Shown here piece after piece: positions 23,530 to 34,361 of a DNA stretch of 64,000 nt (positions within the stretch are counted from its first letter, which is position 1; every line of letters starts with the position of its first letter). The translations under genes and the position numbers were made by a program. The notes beneath the pieces were generated by a model. It was not told the origin of the DNA and did no database searches. It was given only the letters and a program-made list of their open reading frames with translations. Source of the DNA: Aegilops tauschii subsp. strangulata (lineage: Eukaryota > Streptophyta > Magnoliopsida > Poales > Poaceae); NCBI RefSeq assembly GCF_002575655.3, contig NC_053039.3, positions 374,829,633 to 374,893,632 on the forward strand, in the 5' to 3' direction.

Positions 23530-23950
23530 TACGCCATATCAAGCCCAAAAGTGATCAACAACCGTCATGGTGGATGTGGATGTTACGAGTACGATCAAGA
23601 GATTTTGAGCAGCGCGCCCGGATCAAGCAAGCTCTGGATACTAACAGTGATGCCCCAAGAATAACACAACACAAATCAGTAACTATTTGATACATTCATG
23701 CAGGTTTCTGAGAGAGATTGGGTAGAACAGAACGACAATAATGGGTTATGCGCAGAGAGATACACGAGAGGGAAGGAAATCAGCGGATCCCATTCTTCGT
23801 TGCTTCTTCTATGCTTTGGTCGCTTGTCTTATAGGTGCTGCTCCACGTAGTTATAGTTGGGCCAAGCCCAAACATCATGTAGCAACCTAAGTTATAGCCC
23901 AAGGGGCTACTGGCTACTGGCATGACAGAACTCCTAACTGTGCTCCAGGT
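23530..23950 (-). mobile_element. Small Copia-type LTR with primer-binding site (fragment)
   Basis: On the minus strand, the stretch near 23628-23652 reads TAGTATCCAGAGCTTGATCC, a primer-binding site like TGGTATCAGAGC. It is preceded by an LTR of about 300 bases (23650-23950) ending TTCTTGGGGCATCA and containing ACCTATAAGACAAGC as a possible TATA region. Downstream is only a short gag-start-like piece before the RRM fragment. The boundaries are approximate. Confidence 0.45.
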
Positions 23951-24719
23951 GGGGTTGAGTCGCATGAGCTACTAGTAAGGTACACGTGCATTGTACGCAT
24001 GAGATTTGGCAACCAAATTATGAATAAATACCACATTATAGCATGTAAGCTTTGAGTCATATATGCATGATGTAGATGTTCGTTTAATTCTTATAGTTCA
24101 TCTCATTCAAAATCAATTAGTTTTTATAAAAAAGCTAATCTATTTTAAGATTCATGGAATTATGCGTTGTAAAGCATGAAGTAAAAACAAATAATGGCAG
24201 TTCATGTAGAAAAAAATTGGTCAATTATGATACGGAAGATTCTAGAACAAAGGAGAAGTGATTGTGTTTTGAGGTTTGTGCATTATGCTTAAATTCAACC
24301 ATGGAGTCTTCTAGATTGTACATGTGGCAAAATCTGGTGGAATGTAGATGATATCCAACGGTCAGTAATGCTCGGATTTGCCATCTCTACACCGTCGGAT
24401 TGGCTTTATCCAACGACCATCTTTCGAAGTTATTCACACACTATATAGGGGTGTAGATATATTGCCTACTACGAGATGGTACTCTGTCTCGCACAAAGGT
24501 GAGAGCCAGATGGACTGGCCCAATCCGGGTCATAGGAGAGCGGTTTTTAGGGAAGCTTCTATGACCGGTATTCATGTGCTTTTTTATGTGTTCTATGTTT
24601 TTTGTTGCGGTTTTTGGTTTTTGGTTTTCTGTGTCCCTTTATTTTATTTTATTTTTTACTATTTTTTCATGTGTTTATTTACTGGTTTTCTTGGGGTTTT
24701 TCTTTTTCTTCTTCTAAAT
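23951..24719. other. Unassigned intergenic sequence
   Basis: No gene supported. The frame at 24378-24770 encodes a Phe/Tyr-rich stretch only because of T-rich DNA. The text ATCCAACGGTCAG/ACCGTCGGATTGG/ATCCAACGACC near 24350-24415 is an imperfect inverted and direct repeat, possibly a transposon edge. Confidence 0.4.
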
Positions 24720-25310
24720 ACATGCCAACCTCTTTCAATACATGTTTTACATTTTCGTATACACCCGTAACATTTTTTCATATATGTTGAACATTTTTCA
24801 AATATGTGCTTCAAACTTTTTCAACTACATGCTTAACATTTTTTTGAATGGTATGAAACATTTTTTATATAACATGAACATTTTTTACAATATATCTATT
24901 TTTTTAATGTTGTGAACATATTTTCAATGCGGAATGTCATGATTTTTTTTAAATGGTACAAAACATTTTTTACATTGAATATTTTTTTAAATGTCACATC
25001 ATTTTATCGAACATATAAGATTTTGTAAATGTTATGTACATTTTTTTAATGGTATGATGCTTTGTGTTAAACTTAGACAAACATTTTTTTACATCATATA
25101 AAATTTTATAAAATGTTACGAACATTTTCTGAAGTGCGTAAACATTTTTCTAAATTATGCGAATATTTTTTTTACATTGTGAGAACATTTTTTAAAAATG
25201 TCACTTTTTTTTTAAACACGTGAACATTTTGTAGATATTATGAAGTTTGTTTAATGCTATCAACATATTTTAAAAGTCGGACAATCATAAAAAATTGAAG
25301 GAAAGTGATA
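24720..25310. repeat. AT-rich degenerate array of GAACATTTTTT units
   Basis: About 20 diverged units with core GAACATTTTTT or ACATTTTTTTAA, spaced roughly 25-35 bases. It resembles the block at 3940-4420. It ends 250 bases before the conserved promoter block of gene 2. Confidence 0.6.
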
Positions 25311-25560
25311 TCATTCTAGATACATTGGAGGGAGTGAAAAAGACGAACGAACTAACATTTGTACTAGCAACTAACGGGCCCCAGTAGAGGCGACGGGACG
25401 CTCGCCCTCACCGCGGGCGAGCTATCGACGCGCCGGGGCGGAGTGGGCAGATCGATTATTTTGGCACAATCACGGTCGAGTTACTTTACCATCGGCCCCA
25501 CCATCACCAGTCTATCATATCACCAGCTCCTCCTTTTACGCTTCGAGTGCCCTCGACGTG

Positions 25561-25956
25561 TCGATCCGTGAGTAGCTCCTAAAAGACGTGGATTCTCCGA
25601 ATCGGATCGCCCAAAGGCATTTCCATATGTGCGTAGTGCGGTTGCCAGCGCGCGGCACACAAACACAACGGGGGCAGAGATGCCAGCCAGATAGGCCAAG
25701 CTTTCGCCTCCCATCTGGTTGGATTACTCCAAGCCTTGTGTCGCACCAAAGCCATGGCAGTCCCATTCCATTCACACCCCGCGCCCACGCCGGTTCTGAA
25801 AAGGGGACGGAGATTTGGCAGAAGTTCGGTTTTCAGCTGAAAAATCTGTGTATAAATAGACCGTAGCTCCGACCACCTGCTGTCGAGTGTGCAACGACAG
25901 CGAGTCAGCAACAGTGTGATCCTCGCTTATCCACTCGTCAAGGGTTTCAGTCGACC
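25561..25956 (+). promoter_or_regulatory. Proximal promoter and leader of copper-protein gene 2
   Basis: This block aligns with the region before gene 3 (61968-62392), starting at TCGATCCGTGAGTAGCTCCT. Conserved strings include TTGCCAGCGCGCGGCACACA, GCAGAGATGCCAGCCAGATA and CACCAAAGCCATGGCAG. The TATA box TATAAATA is at 25851-25858, 106 bases before the ATG. Sequence further left (25311-25560) is not shared with gene 3, so the duplicated unit begins here. Confidence 0.85.
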
Positions 25957-26577
25957 ATGGCGTCTTTTTCTGCCGCCCTCGTCGCGCTGCTGCTCGCCAG
26001 CTGCGCCGTGGCGGCCGCGGCCACGACGTTCGACGTCGGTGACGGGCACGGCTGGCAGACCGGCGTCGACTACACGGCCTGGACGTCCGACAAGACCTTC
26101 GCGGTCGGCGACAAGCTAGGTGAGATATATAGCTCTCGCCACAACTAAGCTACCTGGTCGCCGATGAGTGATGACTGATGAGACGCTAGCCTAGGTGAGT
26201 TGGCACGTACGTACGTACATGTCGGTGATCTACGTACTTCATGTGCAGTGTTCAACTACACGAGGAAGGCGCACACGGTGACGGAGGTGAACGACAGCGG
26301 CTACAGCGCCTGCTCGGGCGCCAACTCCCTGAGCAACGACGACAGCGGCGCCACCACCGTCACGCTCACGATGGCCGGCGTGCACTACTTCATCTGCGAC
26401 GTCACGGGCCACTGCCCCAACGGCATGAAGCTCACCGTCACCGTGACGGTCGCCGGGGGCTCGACGACCGGAGGCACCGTCCCTACGGGCGCCTCCGGTG
26501 TGTCCCGCGGGCCGGCGGTGAGCGCCGCTGTCGCCGCTGCCGAGGGGGCTCTGGTCGCGCTCGCGCTCTTCTCATGA
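25957..26577 (+). CDS. Phytocyanin-type blue copper protein 2 (uclacyanin/plantacyanin-like)
   Basis: Exons 25957-26119 and 26249-26577 give 163 codons plus TGA. The intron has GTGAGA...GTGCAG borders and splits the codon of Val55, as in genes 1 and 3. Residues 1-22 are a signal peptide. The cupredoxin domain spans about 23-122 with copper ligands His63, Cys104, His109 and Met114 and disulphide cysteines 76 and 110. Asn57-Tyr-Thr is a likely N-glycosylation site. A Gly/Thr-rich linker precedes a hydrophobic tail (144-163), likely removed on GPI anchoring. By my alignment the first 121 residues differ from gene 3 at about 14 positions, only two of them in the first 52. The change of Pro to Thr and Ala-Ser to Pro-Asn around the second His makes its copper loop (C-DVTGHCPNGM) less canonical than that of genes 1 and 3. 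No stops or shifts, so probably functional. Confidence 0.93.
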
Positions 26578-26773
26578 AACCCGTCATGAGTAGTATGATC
26601 AGGCCAGAAACGGACAGACCGTGCAGTTTGATTCGTGTGTACGAACAATAGTTCACTTGTTTTTTTGCTACGTTCACCGTGCACGCTCAATCGCTCATGT
26701 ACTTACGTGATATATGTTCGTTAGTTTGCGATGTGGCCTGTGTGTGCCGCGGGAGTGTCTTCTTGATGTCTGA

Positions 26774-28147
26774 GAGCCTCCACGGCCGGACTTTACAAAT
26801 CCGACCCTTAAAACGTCCGCAGACGCGTACCGAGCATTTCCTAAATTCGTGTTTCTGCACCCACGTATCTCATATCCGACACCCTATATCCATACGAATT
26901 CATGCAAAGTTGTACGTAGATCACTAAACGATCAAAATGAAATGAAAACAGACATATAAACCGATACCAAACGGGCATAATTCACATAAGCATCACCAAA
27001 ATATCAACAAACGGGCATAGTTCATACAGTTCAACGATCCGTCACATTGTAACTACATACTAGAACTAGATTATATAAAAGGAGGGGGCGAGCTTCACCA
27101 CTCCTCGCCGACCCTTTGCCTTCCGGTCGTCAGCGCTGCTGTAGGCGTCCGCAGCAGGAGGTGGGTCGACGTCGGAGGAGGAGGAGGAATTGGAGATGAC
27201 GATGTAGCCTTCCAAGCGCCGGACGATGCGGTCTTGTTTGCGCTTGAGTTTGGCCACCATCGCCGCCTTTGCTGCTGCCGCCGCCACCAACCGCTCGGAT
27301 TGCTCAATGCCGAGCCGGATCTGCTTGGCATTGATCTTCCCGGGGCGTCCGTCTCCGCCGTGGCAAGTGATCGACGGTACACCCACTGGAGGAGAGGCTC
27401 CTCCTCGTCGAGCACCGGCATCACGTGGCGGCGGCGGGCGGTCTGAGCAGCCACGTCGGACCCGCCCCCGTCTCCCTTGCCCTCTGCCTCTCACTGCGGG
27501 CGGTGCGTGCCTCCGACTCCGGAGTCCGCATCCGCAGCACCGACAGAGCGGGCACTAGAACCCACCGCTGCCCGCGCGGAACAGCGGTCGGAGGTGGAGG
27601 AGGCCGTTGGCAGGCGGAGCAGATTGGGCAGGCCGCACATATCCGCGCACGGGACGGGAAGGGCCGGTGCTGGCATTGGCGCTGCGGCGATACGCGACAG
27701 GTGGCGTCACACTGGACCCGGAGCTGCCGCCCGTATCGACCAGCGAGCGCTCGAGCGCGATACGGAGCGTCAGCTCGTCCTCATCTCCAGAGCTGTCGTC
27801 GGAGTGGCTGCCGGTGCTTGACATATTCCCTGGCGCTAGGGGTTTGACAGATTGGGGAAAGGGGAGCGTTGGGGAGCGGAGCGGATTGAAGTGAGCTAAG
27901 GTTTGCTTAGGAGGGGGATTTTGTGGGGTCGGGGTGGGCCAGCGGTGGGCTGGGCTGACGTGGCGGACGGGCCCGGGCTGCCTCATATCCGCCCTATATT
28001 TAGGCTGGATATAAGGGGTGTCTGTCAGCCCGGGCATTTGTCAGCGGTTTGGAAGTTCCGATTGGATTGACTTTTGTGACCGGTCTGTGACCAAACGACC
28101 TGCCCGGATGTTTGAGACGTGTTTGAGAGGTCCAGCTGTAGATGCGC
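26774..28147. mobile_element. PIF/Harbinger-like DNA transposon in the 3' flank of gene 2
   Basis: Comparison with gene 3 shows continuous 3' flanking sequence there (GATGCCTGAGCATACATTG near 63184), whereas here it is interrupted between GATGTCTGA and TCAGCATTGTGTG. The inserted block has terminal inverted repeats GAGCCTCCACGGCCGGAC and, from the right, GCGCATCTACAGCTGGAC (13 of 18 match). The flanks are TGA/TCA, consistent with a 3-base TNA duplication. It carries a minus-strand reading frame. Superfamily assignment is tentative. Confidence 0.65.
27066..28037 (-). pseudogene. Unknown transposon-borne protein, minus strand, in two pieces
   Basis: The upstream piece (28037-27555) contains a Ser/Asp-rich start MSSTGSHSDDSSGDEDELTL followed by RIALERSL and a Gly/Ser linker. 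The downstream piece (27494-27066) contains INAKQIRLGIEQSERLVAAA, a likely coiled coil ending KLKRKQDRIVRRLEGYIVI, then a Ser/Asp patch and a basic tail. The two frames lie close together and could be joined by a small intron or by a lost base near 27500-27555. No DDE transposase motif is seen. It may be an accessory protein or a degenerate ORF1. Function unknown. Confidence 0.4.
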
Positions 28148-28430
28148 TCAGCATTGTGTGATTTGTGCAACTACAATTTCTTGGGGTCAGTGCAAGCCAC
28201 AGTCCAACACGCGTCCCTCCACCACAAACCTCTTTCTTCCTGGAATACATTCGTTTCTAGAAAAGAACTCCCGATGGAAAGAAATGGTTTTCACGACGTG
28301 TAGAGCCTTTTGTGTATAGCTATTTCCTTTTCTAGAAAAGTATATATTCTTAACTAGAGAACAGTTATCAGATAAAGAGTTCACGCTTGCAGAGTGTTCA
28401 GTAATGTGTTACGCTGCATAAAAAGAAAAG
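28148..28430 (+). other. Displaced 3' flank of copper-protein gene 2
   Basis: The sequence aligns with 63194-63420 behind gene 3: GCATTGTGTGAT, CAACTACAATTTCTTG, AGTCCAACACGCGTCCCT and CACAAACCTCTTTCTTCC. At the place where gene 3 has GAGTAATAAAATC (poly(A) candidate), this copy reads CTGCATAAAAAG (28415-28426), so the AATAAA is lost. Confidence 0.75.
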
Positions 28431-29553
28431 TTTACATTTCAACCTCAAACTAACTACACAGGCTAATGTACAATCCTCTACTTGGAATCGGTCGAAATAC
28501 AACCTCACCTAACCTTGGGGTGTAAAAATCAACCCCGGACTTGGTTTGGACAAAGTCAAGTGGTTTTGACTGTAGTCAATGTTGACTGTGCATGCCAGCT
28601 CAGCCTAGGACTTGGGGGACTAAAAAGAAGTGGTTTATGCTTGCTCTTTGTCTCACTCGCCCCGAAAGTGTCCACCTGCCCCTCCCATAAAGTGAAAAAC
28701 AACAAGATTGATCTTTTTTAAAGTTTAGCACAAAATGAACCTGGTTTAAAAAGATTTCATAAAATGTCTCATTTCCATGATGCCCTGAACACCATGCTAG
28801 ACAGCACGATGCCCTGGTTAAGAGCGACATGTCGTCAGAAATGACTTGCCAGGCCAGACATGCCTTGGACCATGACGCCTTGGACGAGGGCGCCACGGCC
28901 AATAGCACAACACCCCTTGCCTAGTGCAACATGCCCCATGGATCAACCTAACGTGGCCAACCTCCACTCTTTTTCTCAAATGCTCAAACCCTCTCTTTCT
29001 CCCCTTTCTCCACCTCGACTTCCCCTCTCTCTCTCCCCTCCCTAATGCCCGCAATATTTAGTGGATCGGAGCTCAAAATCGGTGAGTTATCTTCCCTTTC
29101 AACACCTCAAGGTATTCTCCCATGTTCCTCCTCCTTTTGTTGGTTGAAATATCCGCATTGTACCAGTCGTGGATATAATTCTGACAATACTAGGGGGTAT
29201 GTATGGAGGCAATCGTGTCTATCGAGCGGTATAGATGGGAGTACGCGCAAGAATTTATACAGGTTCTGGCCCTCTCCAACAGAGGTAATACTCTACCCCA
29301 GTGGTGCTCTTAACTCTTGACGTAAGGTACAAGGTGTGAATGCTCAACCTTCAGCCTGGTGCTCCTCTCCCGGCTTATATAGTGCGCTAGGAGGGGGTAC
29401 ATGATTGGTTGGTAATAACGCTATTCATGGTCTCAAGCGTGGCCGCCTGTTCCCTGGCTATTACTGCTAGTAATTGTTGTCTTTTAACTAAATTATGTAA
29501 TCGTTGGGTAACTGAAGTCATTAAGGCATCATGGGTGATTCGGTATCCTTTGT
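28431..29553. other. Unclassified repeat-like sequence left of the large Copia element
   Basis: No coding evidence. The block 29190-29553 (CAAGAATTTATACAGGTTCTGG, AGAGGTAATACTCTACCCC) has the look of an unclassified transposon and was the target of the Copia element: it would continue at 61105. A pyrimidine-rich stretch at 28965-29045 explains the open frames there. Confidence 0.45.
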
Positions 29554-31079
29554 TGAAAGGATCGAGAAGAGGGATCTAGAGGGGGGTGATTAAACCCTCA
29601 ACAAGTAAAGTGGCGGTTTTTAAGTTCTTCAAGTTAAGGTGGAGTTTTAGCACAAGTTTAAACATTCACTATACATTTCAAGCAAGCATGACAAGAGTAT
29701 GAGCAGTGGAAAGAGTAAAGCATGCTAATTGCAAGAAAGTAAAGGGTTGGTATTGGAGTGTGCAAACGCAATGAAGACACGGAGATTTTTGGTGTGGTTC
29801 CGATAGATGGTGCTATCGTACGTCCACGTTGATGAGACTTCAACCCACGAAGGGTAACGGTTGCTCGAGTCCACGAAGGGCTCCACCCACGAAGGCTCCA
29901 CGAAGAAGCAACCTTGTCTATCCCACCATGGCCATCACCCACTAAGGACTTGCCTCACTTAGGTAGATCTTCACGAAGTAGGCGATCTCCTTGCCTTTAC
30001 AAACTTCTTGGTTCAACTCCACAATCTTGTTAGAGACTCCCAAGCGACACCTAACCAATCTAGGAGACACCACTCTCCAAAAGGTAATAGATGTTGTGTT
30101 GATGATGAACTCCTTGCTCTTGTGCTTGAAGTGATAGTCTCCCCAACACTCAACTCTCTCTCATAGATTTGGATATGGTGAATAGATGATTTGAGTGGAA
30201 AGCAACTTGGGGAAGGCTAGAAATCAAGAATCTTATGGTTGGATTGGAATATCTTGATCTCAGCACATGACTAGGTGGTTCTCTCTCAGAAAATGTAAGC
30301 TGTAAGTGTAGGCACATTCCGATGGCTCTCTCTCTCATATGGAGGAGAGGGTGGAGGGGTATCTATAGCCTCCACACAAAATCCAACCGTTACACACATT
30401 TAACCCAACTCGGTCAGACCGAATAGAAGAACTCGGTGAGACCGATTCAGTTCAAAATGTGAACGTTAGGAATATCGATGGGATCGACTCGAACAACTCG
30501 GTGGGACCGATGTGAAGCAATGGGGCAACAGAGAAGTTGTCAAGTAAACTCTGTGTGACCGATCACAAATTCAGTGAGACCGAAATAAATGCAACAGGCA
30601 ACAGAGAGTTTGCAAGGCCATCTCGGTGAGACCGAGATCCGTATCGGTGTCACCGAAGTGTTAGAGTTTCTGGCAGTGGCTATGTCAGATGAACTCGGTG
30701 GCGCCGGATAGAAGAGTTCAGTGGTGCCGAGTTTGACTTTGGGTTTTGGACATATTTGGAATGAGAAAGTGGTTGAGGGCTTTGGAGCAATATCACTAAG
30801 CATTTTGAGCAAGTAGACCATTAAGCAACACCTAATCCCCTTTTATTAGTATTGTCTTTCCTATGAACTCAATGTGATGTTGGATCACTAAAATATAAAT
30901 GAAGAGTCTTGAGCTTTTGCCAATATGTGTCCTTAGCATTTTGAAGGGGTTCCACATCCTCTTGTCCATACCACGCCATTGTTGAACTTGTCTGAAATAC
31001 ACTAGATAAAGGCATTAGTTCAACAAGAGATATGTTAAAATTAATTACCAAAATCACCCAGGGAGCACTTGTGCTTTCA
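29554..31079 (-). repeat. 3' LTR of the large minus-strand Copia element
   Basis: On the minus strand it starts TGAAAGCACAAGTGCTCCC and ends CTTCTCGATCCTTTCA. It aligns with 59512-61104 but lacks about 65 bases present there (around 60475-60540). It contains an array of CTCGGTGAGACCGA motifs. Confidence 0.88.
30410..30735. repeat. Array of TCGGTGNGACCGA quasi-palindromes (3' LTR)
   Basis: About nine copies of a motif with TCGGT and ACCGA arms around a 3- to 4-base centre, for example ACTCGGTGAGACCGATTC and CATCTCGGTGAGACCGAGATC, spaced 20-60 bases. Several are degraded by single substitutions. The same array recurs at 60370-60755. Confidence 0.85.
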
Positions 31080-31093
31080 ATCTCCTCCTTTTT
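31080..31093 (-). other. Polypurine tract of the large Copia element
   Basis: The minus strand reads AAAAAGGAGGAGAT directly before the TGAAAG start of the 3' LTR. This fixes the element's orientation. Confidence 0.8.
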
Positions 31094-31240
31094 GGTAATT
31101 GATGACAACATACATCAAAGCTTTAGATTAAAGATATGCAGAGTAATAGGTAATGCTTTGGAAAGACATGTAACATGCATAAGCTCCCCCTACATGTATG
31201 CAATAATGTGAAGATAGAATATAAGAACATTGAATGCATA

Positions 31241-32976
31241 TGTTGGGGAACGTAGTAATTTCAAAAAAAATCCTACGCACATGCAAGATCATGGTGATGC
31301 ATAGCAACGAGAGGGGAGAGTGTCGTCCACGTACCCTCGTAGACCGTAAGCGGAAGCGTTATGACAACACGGTTGATGTAGTCGTACGTCTTCACGATCG
31401 ACCGATCCTAGTACCGAACGTACGGCACCTCCGTGATCTGCACACGTTCAGATCGGTGACGTCCCACGAACTCACGATCCAGTAGAGCTTCGAGGGAGAG
31501 TTCCGTCAGCACGACGGCGTGATGACGGTGATGATGAAGCTACCGATGCAGGGCTTCGCCTAAGCACCGCTACGATATGACCGAGGTGGATTATGGTGGA
31601 GGGGGGCACCGCACACGGCTAAGAGATCAATGATCAACTTGTGTGCCTATGGGGTGCCCCCCTCCCCCGTATATAAAGGAGTGGAGGGGGGAGGAGGCCG
31701 GCCTCCTAGGCGCGCCCCAAGGGGAGTCCTACTCCCACCGGGAGTAGGATTCCACCCCTTCCAAGAGTAGGAGTAGGAGGGAAGGAAGGAGGAGAGAGGG
31801 GGAAGGAAAAAGGGGGGCGCCCCCCCTTCCTTGTCCAATTCGGACTAGAGGGGGAGGGGGCGCGCGGCCTGCCCTGGCCGCCCCTTCCTCTCTCCACCAA
31901 GGCCCATGAGGCCCATTACACTCCCCGGGGGGTTTCGGTAACCCCCCGGTACTCCGGTATTCGTCCAAACTCACTCGGAACCCTTCAGAAGTCCAAACAT
32001 AGTCATCCAATATATAGATCTTTATGTCTCAACCATTTCGAGACTCCTCGTCATGTCCGTGATCATATCCGGGACTCCGAACTACCTTCGGTACATCAAA
32101 ACACATAAACTCATATTACCAATCGTCACCGAACGTTAAGCGTGCGGACCCTACGGGTTCGAGAACTATGTAGACATGACCGAGACACATCTCCGGTCAA
32201 TAACCAATAGCGGAACCTGGATGCTAATATTGGCTCCCACATATTCGACGAAGATCTTTATCGGTCAAACCGCATAACAACATACGTTGTTCGCTTTGTC
32301 ATCGGTATGTTACTTGCCTGAGATTCGATCGTCGGTATCTCAATACCTAGTTCAATCTCGTTACCGGCAAGTCTCTTTACTCGTTCTGCAATACATCATC
32401 CCACAACTAACTCATTAGTTGCATTCTTGCAAGGCTTATAGTGATGTGCATTACCGAGAGGGCCCAGAGATACCTCTCCGACAATCGGAGTGACAAATCC
32501 TAATCTTGATCTATGCCAACTCAACAAGTACCATCGGAGACACCTGTAGAGCACCTTTATAATCACCCAGTTACGTTGTGACATTTGGTAGCACACAAAG
32601 TGTTCCTCCGGTATTCAGGAGTTGCATAATCTCATAGTCATAGGAACATGTATAAGTCATGAAGAAAGCAATAGCAATATACTAAACGATCAAATGCTAA
32701 GCTAACGGAATGGGTCAAGTCAATCACATCATTCACTAATGATGTGATCCCGTTAATCAAATGACAACTCATGTCTATGGTTAGGAAACATAACCATCTT
32801 TGATTCAAGGAGCTAGTCAAGTAGAGGCATACTAGTGACACTCTGTTTGTCTATGTATTCACACATGTACTAAGTTTCCGGTTAATACAATTCTAGCATG
32901 AATAATAAACATTTATCATGATATAAGGAAATATAAATAACAACTTTATTATTGCCTCTAGGGCATATTTCCTTCA
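31241..32976 (-). repeat. Angela-type LTR (TGAAGG subfamily), minus strand
   Basis: It reads TGTTGGGGAACGTAG at the left and GGGCATATTTCCTTCA at the right, so the LTR is in reverse orientation. About 1736 bases. A TATA-like CGTATATAAAGG lies at 31667-31678. Confidence 0.9.
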
Positions 32977-33009
32977 GTCTCCCACTTGCACTAGAGTCAA
33001 TAATCTAGA

Positions 33010-34361
33010 TTACACAGTAATGATTCTAACACCCATGGAGTCTTGGTGTTGATCATGTTTTGCTCGTGAGAGTGGCTTAGTCAACGGGTCTGCAACATTC
33101 AGATCCATATGTATCTTGCAAATCTCTATGTCTCCCTCCTTGACTTGATCGCGGATGGAATTGAAGCATCTCTTGATGTGCTTGGTTCTCTTGTGAAATC
33201 TGGATTCCTTTGCCAAGGCAATTGCACCAGTATTGTAACAAAAGATTTTCATTGGACCCGATGCACTAGGTATTACACCTAGATCGGATATGAACGCCTT
33301 CATCTAGACTCCTTCATTTGCTGCTTCCGAAGCAGCTATGTACTCCGCTTCACACGTAGATCCCGCCACGACGCTTTGCTTAGAACTGCACGAGCTGACA
33401 GCTCCACCGTTCAATATAAACACGTATCCGGTTTGTGACTTACAGTCATCTGGATCAGTGTCAAAGCTTGCATCGATTTAACCATTTACGACGAGCTCTT
33501 TGTCACCTCCATAAACGAGAAACATATCCTTAGTCCTTTTCAGGTATTTCAGGATGTTCTTGACCGCTGTCCAGTGATCCACTCCTGGATTACTTTCGTA
33601 CCTCCCTGCTAAACTAATAGCAAGGCACACATCAGGTCTGGTACACAGCATTGCATACATGATAGAGCCTATGGCTGAAGCATAGGGAACACCTTTCATT
33701 TTCTCTCTATCTTCTGCAGTGGTCGGGCATTGAGTCTGACTCAACTTCACACCTTGTAACACAGGCAAGAACCCTTTCTTTGCTTGATCCATTTTGAACT
33801 TCTTCAAAACTTTATCAAGGTATGTGCTTTGTGAAAGTCCAATTAAGCGTCTTGATCTATCTCTATAGATCTTGATGCCCAATATGTAAGCAGCTTCACC
33901 GAGGTCTTTCATTGAAAAACTCTTATTCAAGTATCCTTTTATGCTATCCAGAAATTCTATATCATTTCCAATCAACAATATGTCATCCACATATAATATT
34001 AGAAATGCTACAGAGCTCCCACTCACTTCCTTATAAATACAGGCTTCTCGAAAAGTCTGTATAAAACCATATGCTTTGATCACACTATCAAAACGTTTAT
34101 TCCAACTCCGAGATGCTTGCACCAGTCCATAGATGGATCACCGGAGCTTGCACACTTTGTTAGCATCCTTTGGATCGATAAAACCTTCAGGTTGCATCAT
34201 ATACAACTGTTCTTCTAGAAATCCATTCAGGAATGCAGTCTTTACATCCATTTGCCAAATTTCATAATCATAAAATGCGGCAATTGCTAACATGATTCAG
34301 ACGGACTTAAGCATCGATACGGGTGAGAAAGTCTCATCGTAGTCAACTCCTTGAACTTGTC
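33010..34361 (-). pseudogene. Copia reverse transcriptase/RNase H fragment
   Basis: Minus-strand reverse transcriptase with FLILYVDDILLIGNDIEF (near 34000-33950), KDLGEAAYILGIKIYRDRSR, a connection domain with YASAIGSIMYAMLCTRPDV, then RNase H with FCYNTGAIALAKESRFHKR (one active-site Asp replaced by Tyr near 33232) and the C-terminal ADPLTKPLSRAKHDQH. Stops near 33478, 33303 and 34122 and loss of the N-terminal half make it non-functional. Confidence 0.88.

Larger units (their letters stand above)
31241..34361 (-). mobile_element. 5'-truncated Angela-type Copia element, minus strand
   Basis: A 3' LTR (31241-32976) plus pol back to the reverse transcriptase start (to about 34361), where the sequence switches abruptly to the pol of the large host Copia element. 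The gag, primer site and 5' LTR are absent. The left flank is the host 3' region (GCATA before the LTR). Confidence 0.85.

Noticed and set aside
24378..24790. Hydrophobic frame resembling a membrane protein
   Set aside because: The Phe/Leu/Tyr richness comes from T-rich DNA, and it runs straight into the AT-rich array. No homologous motif or promoter.
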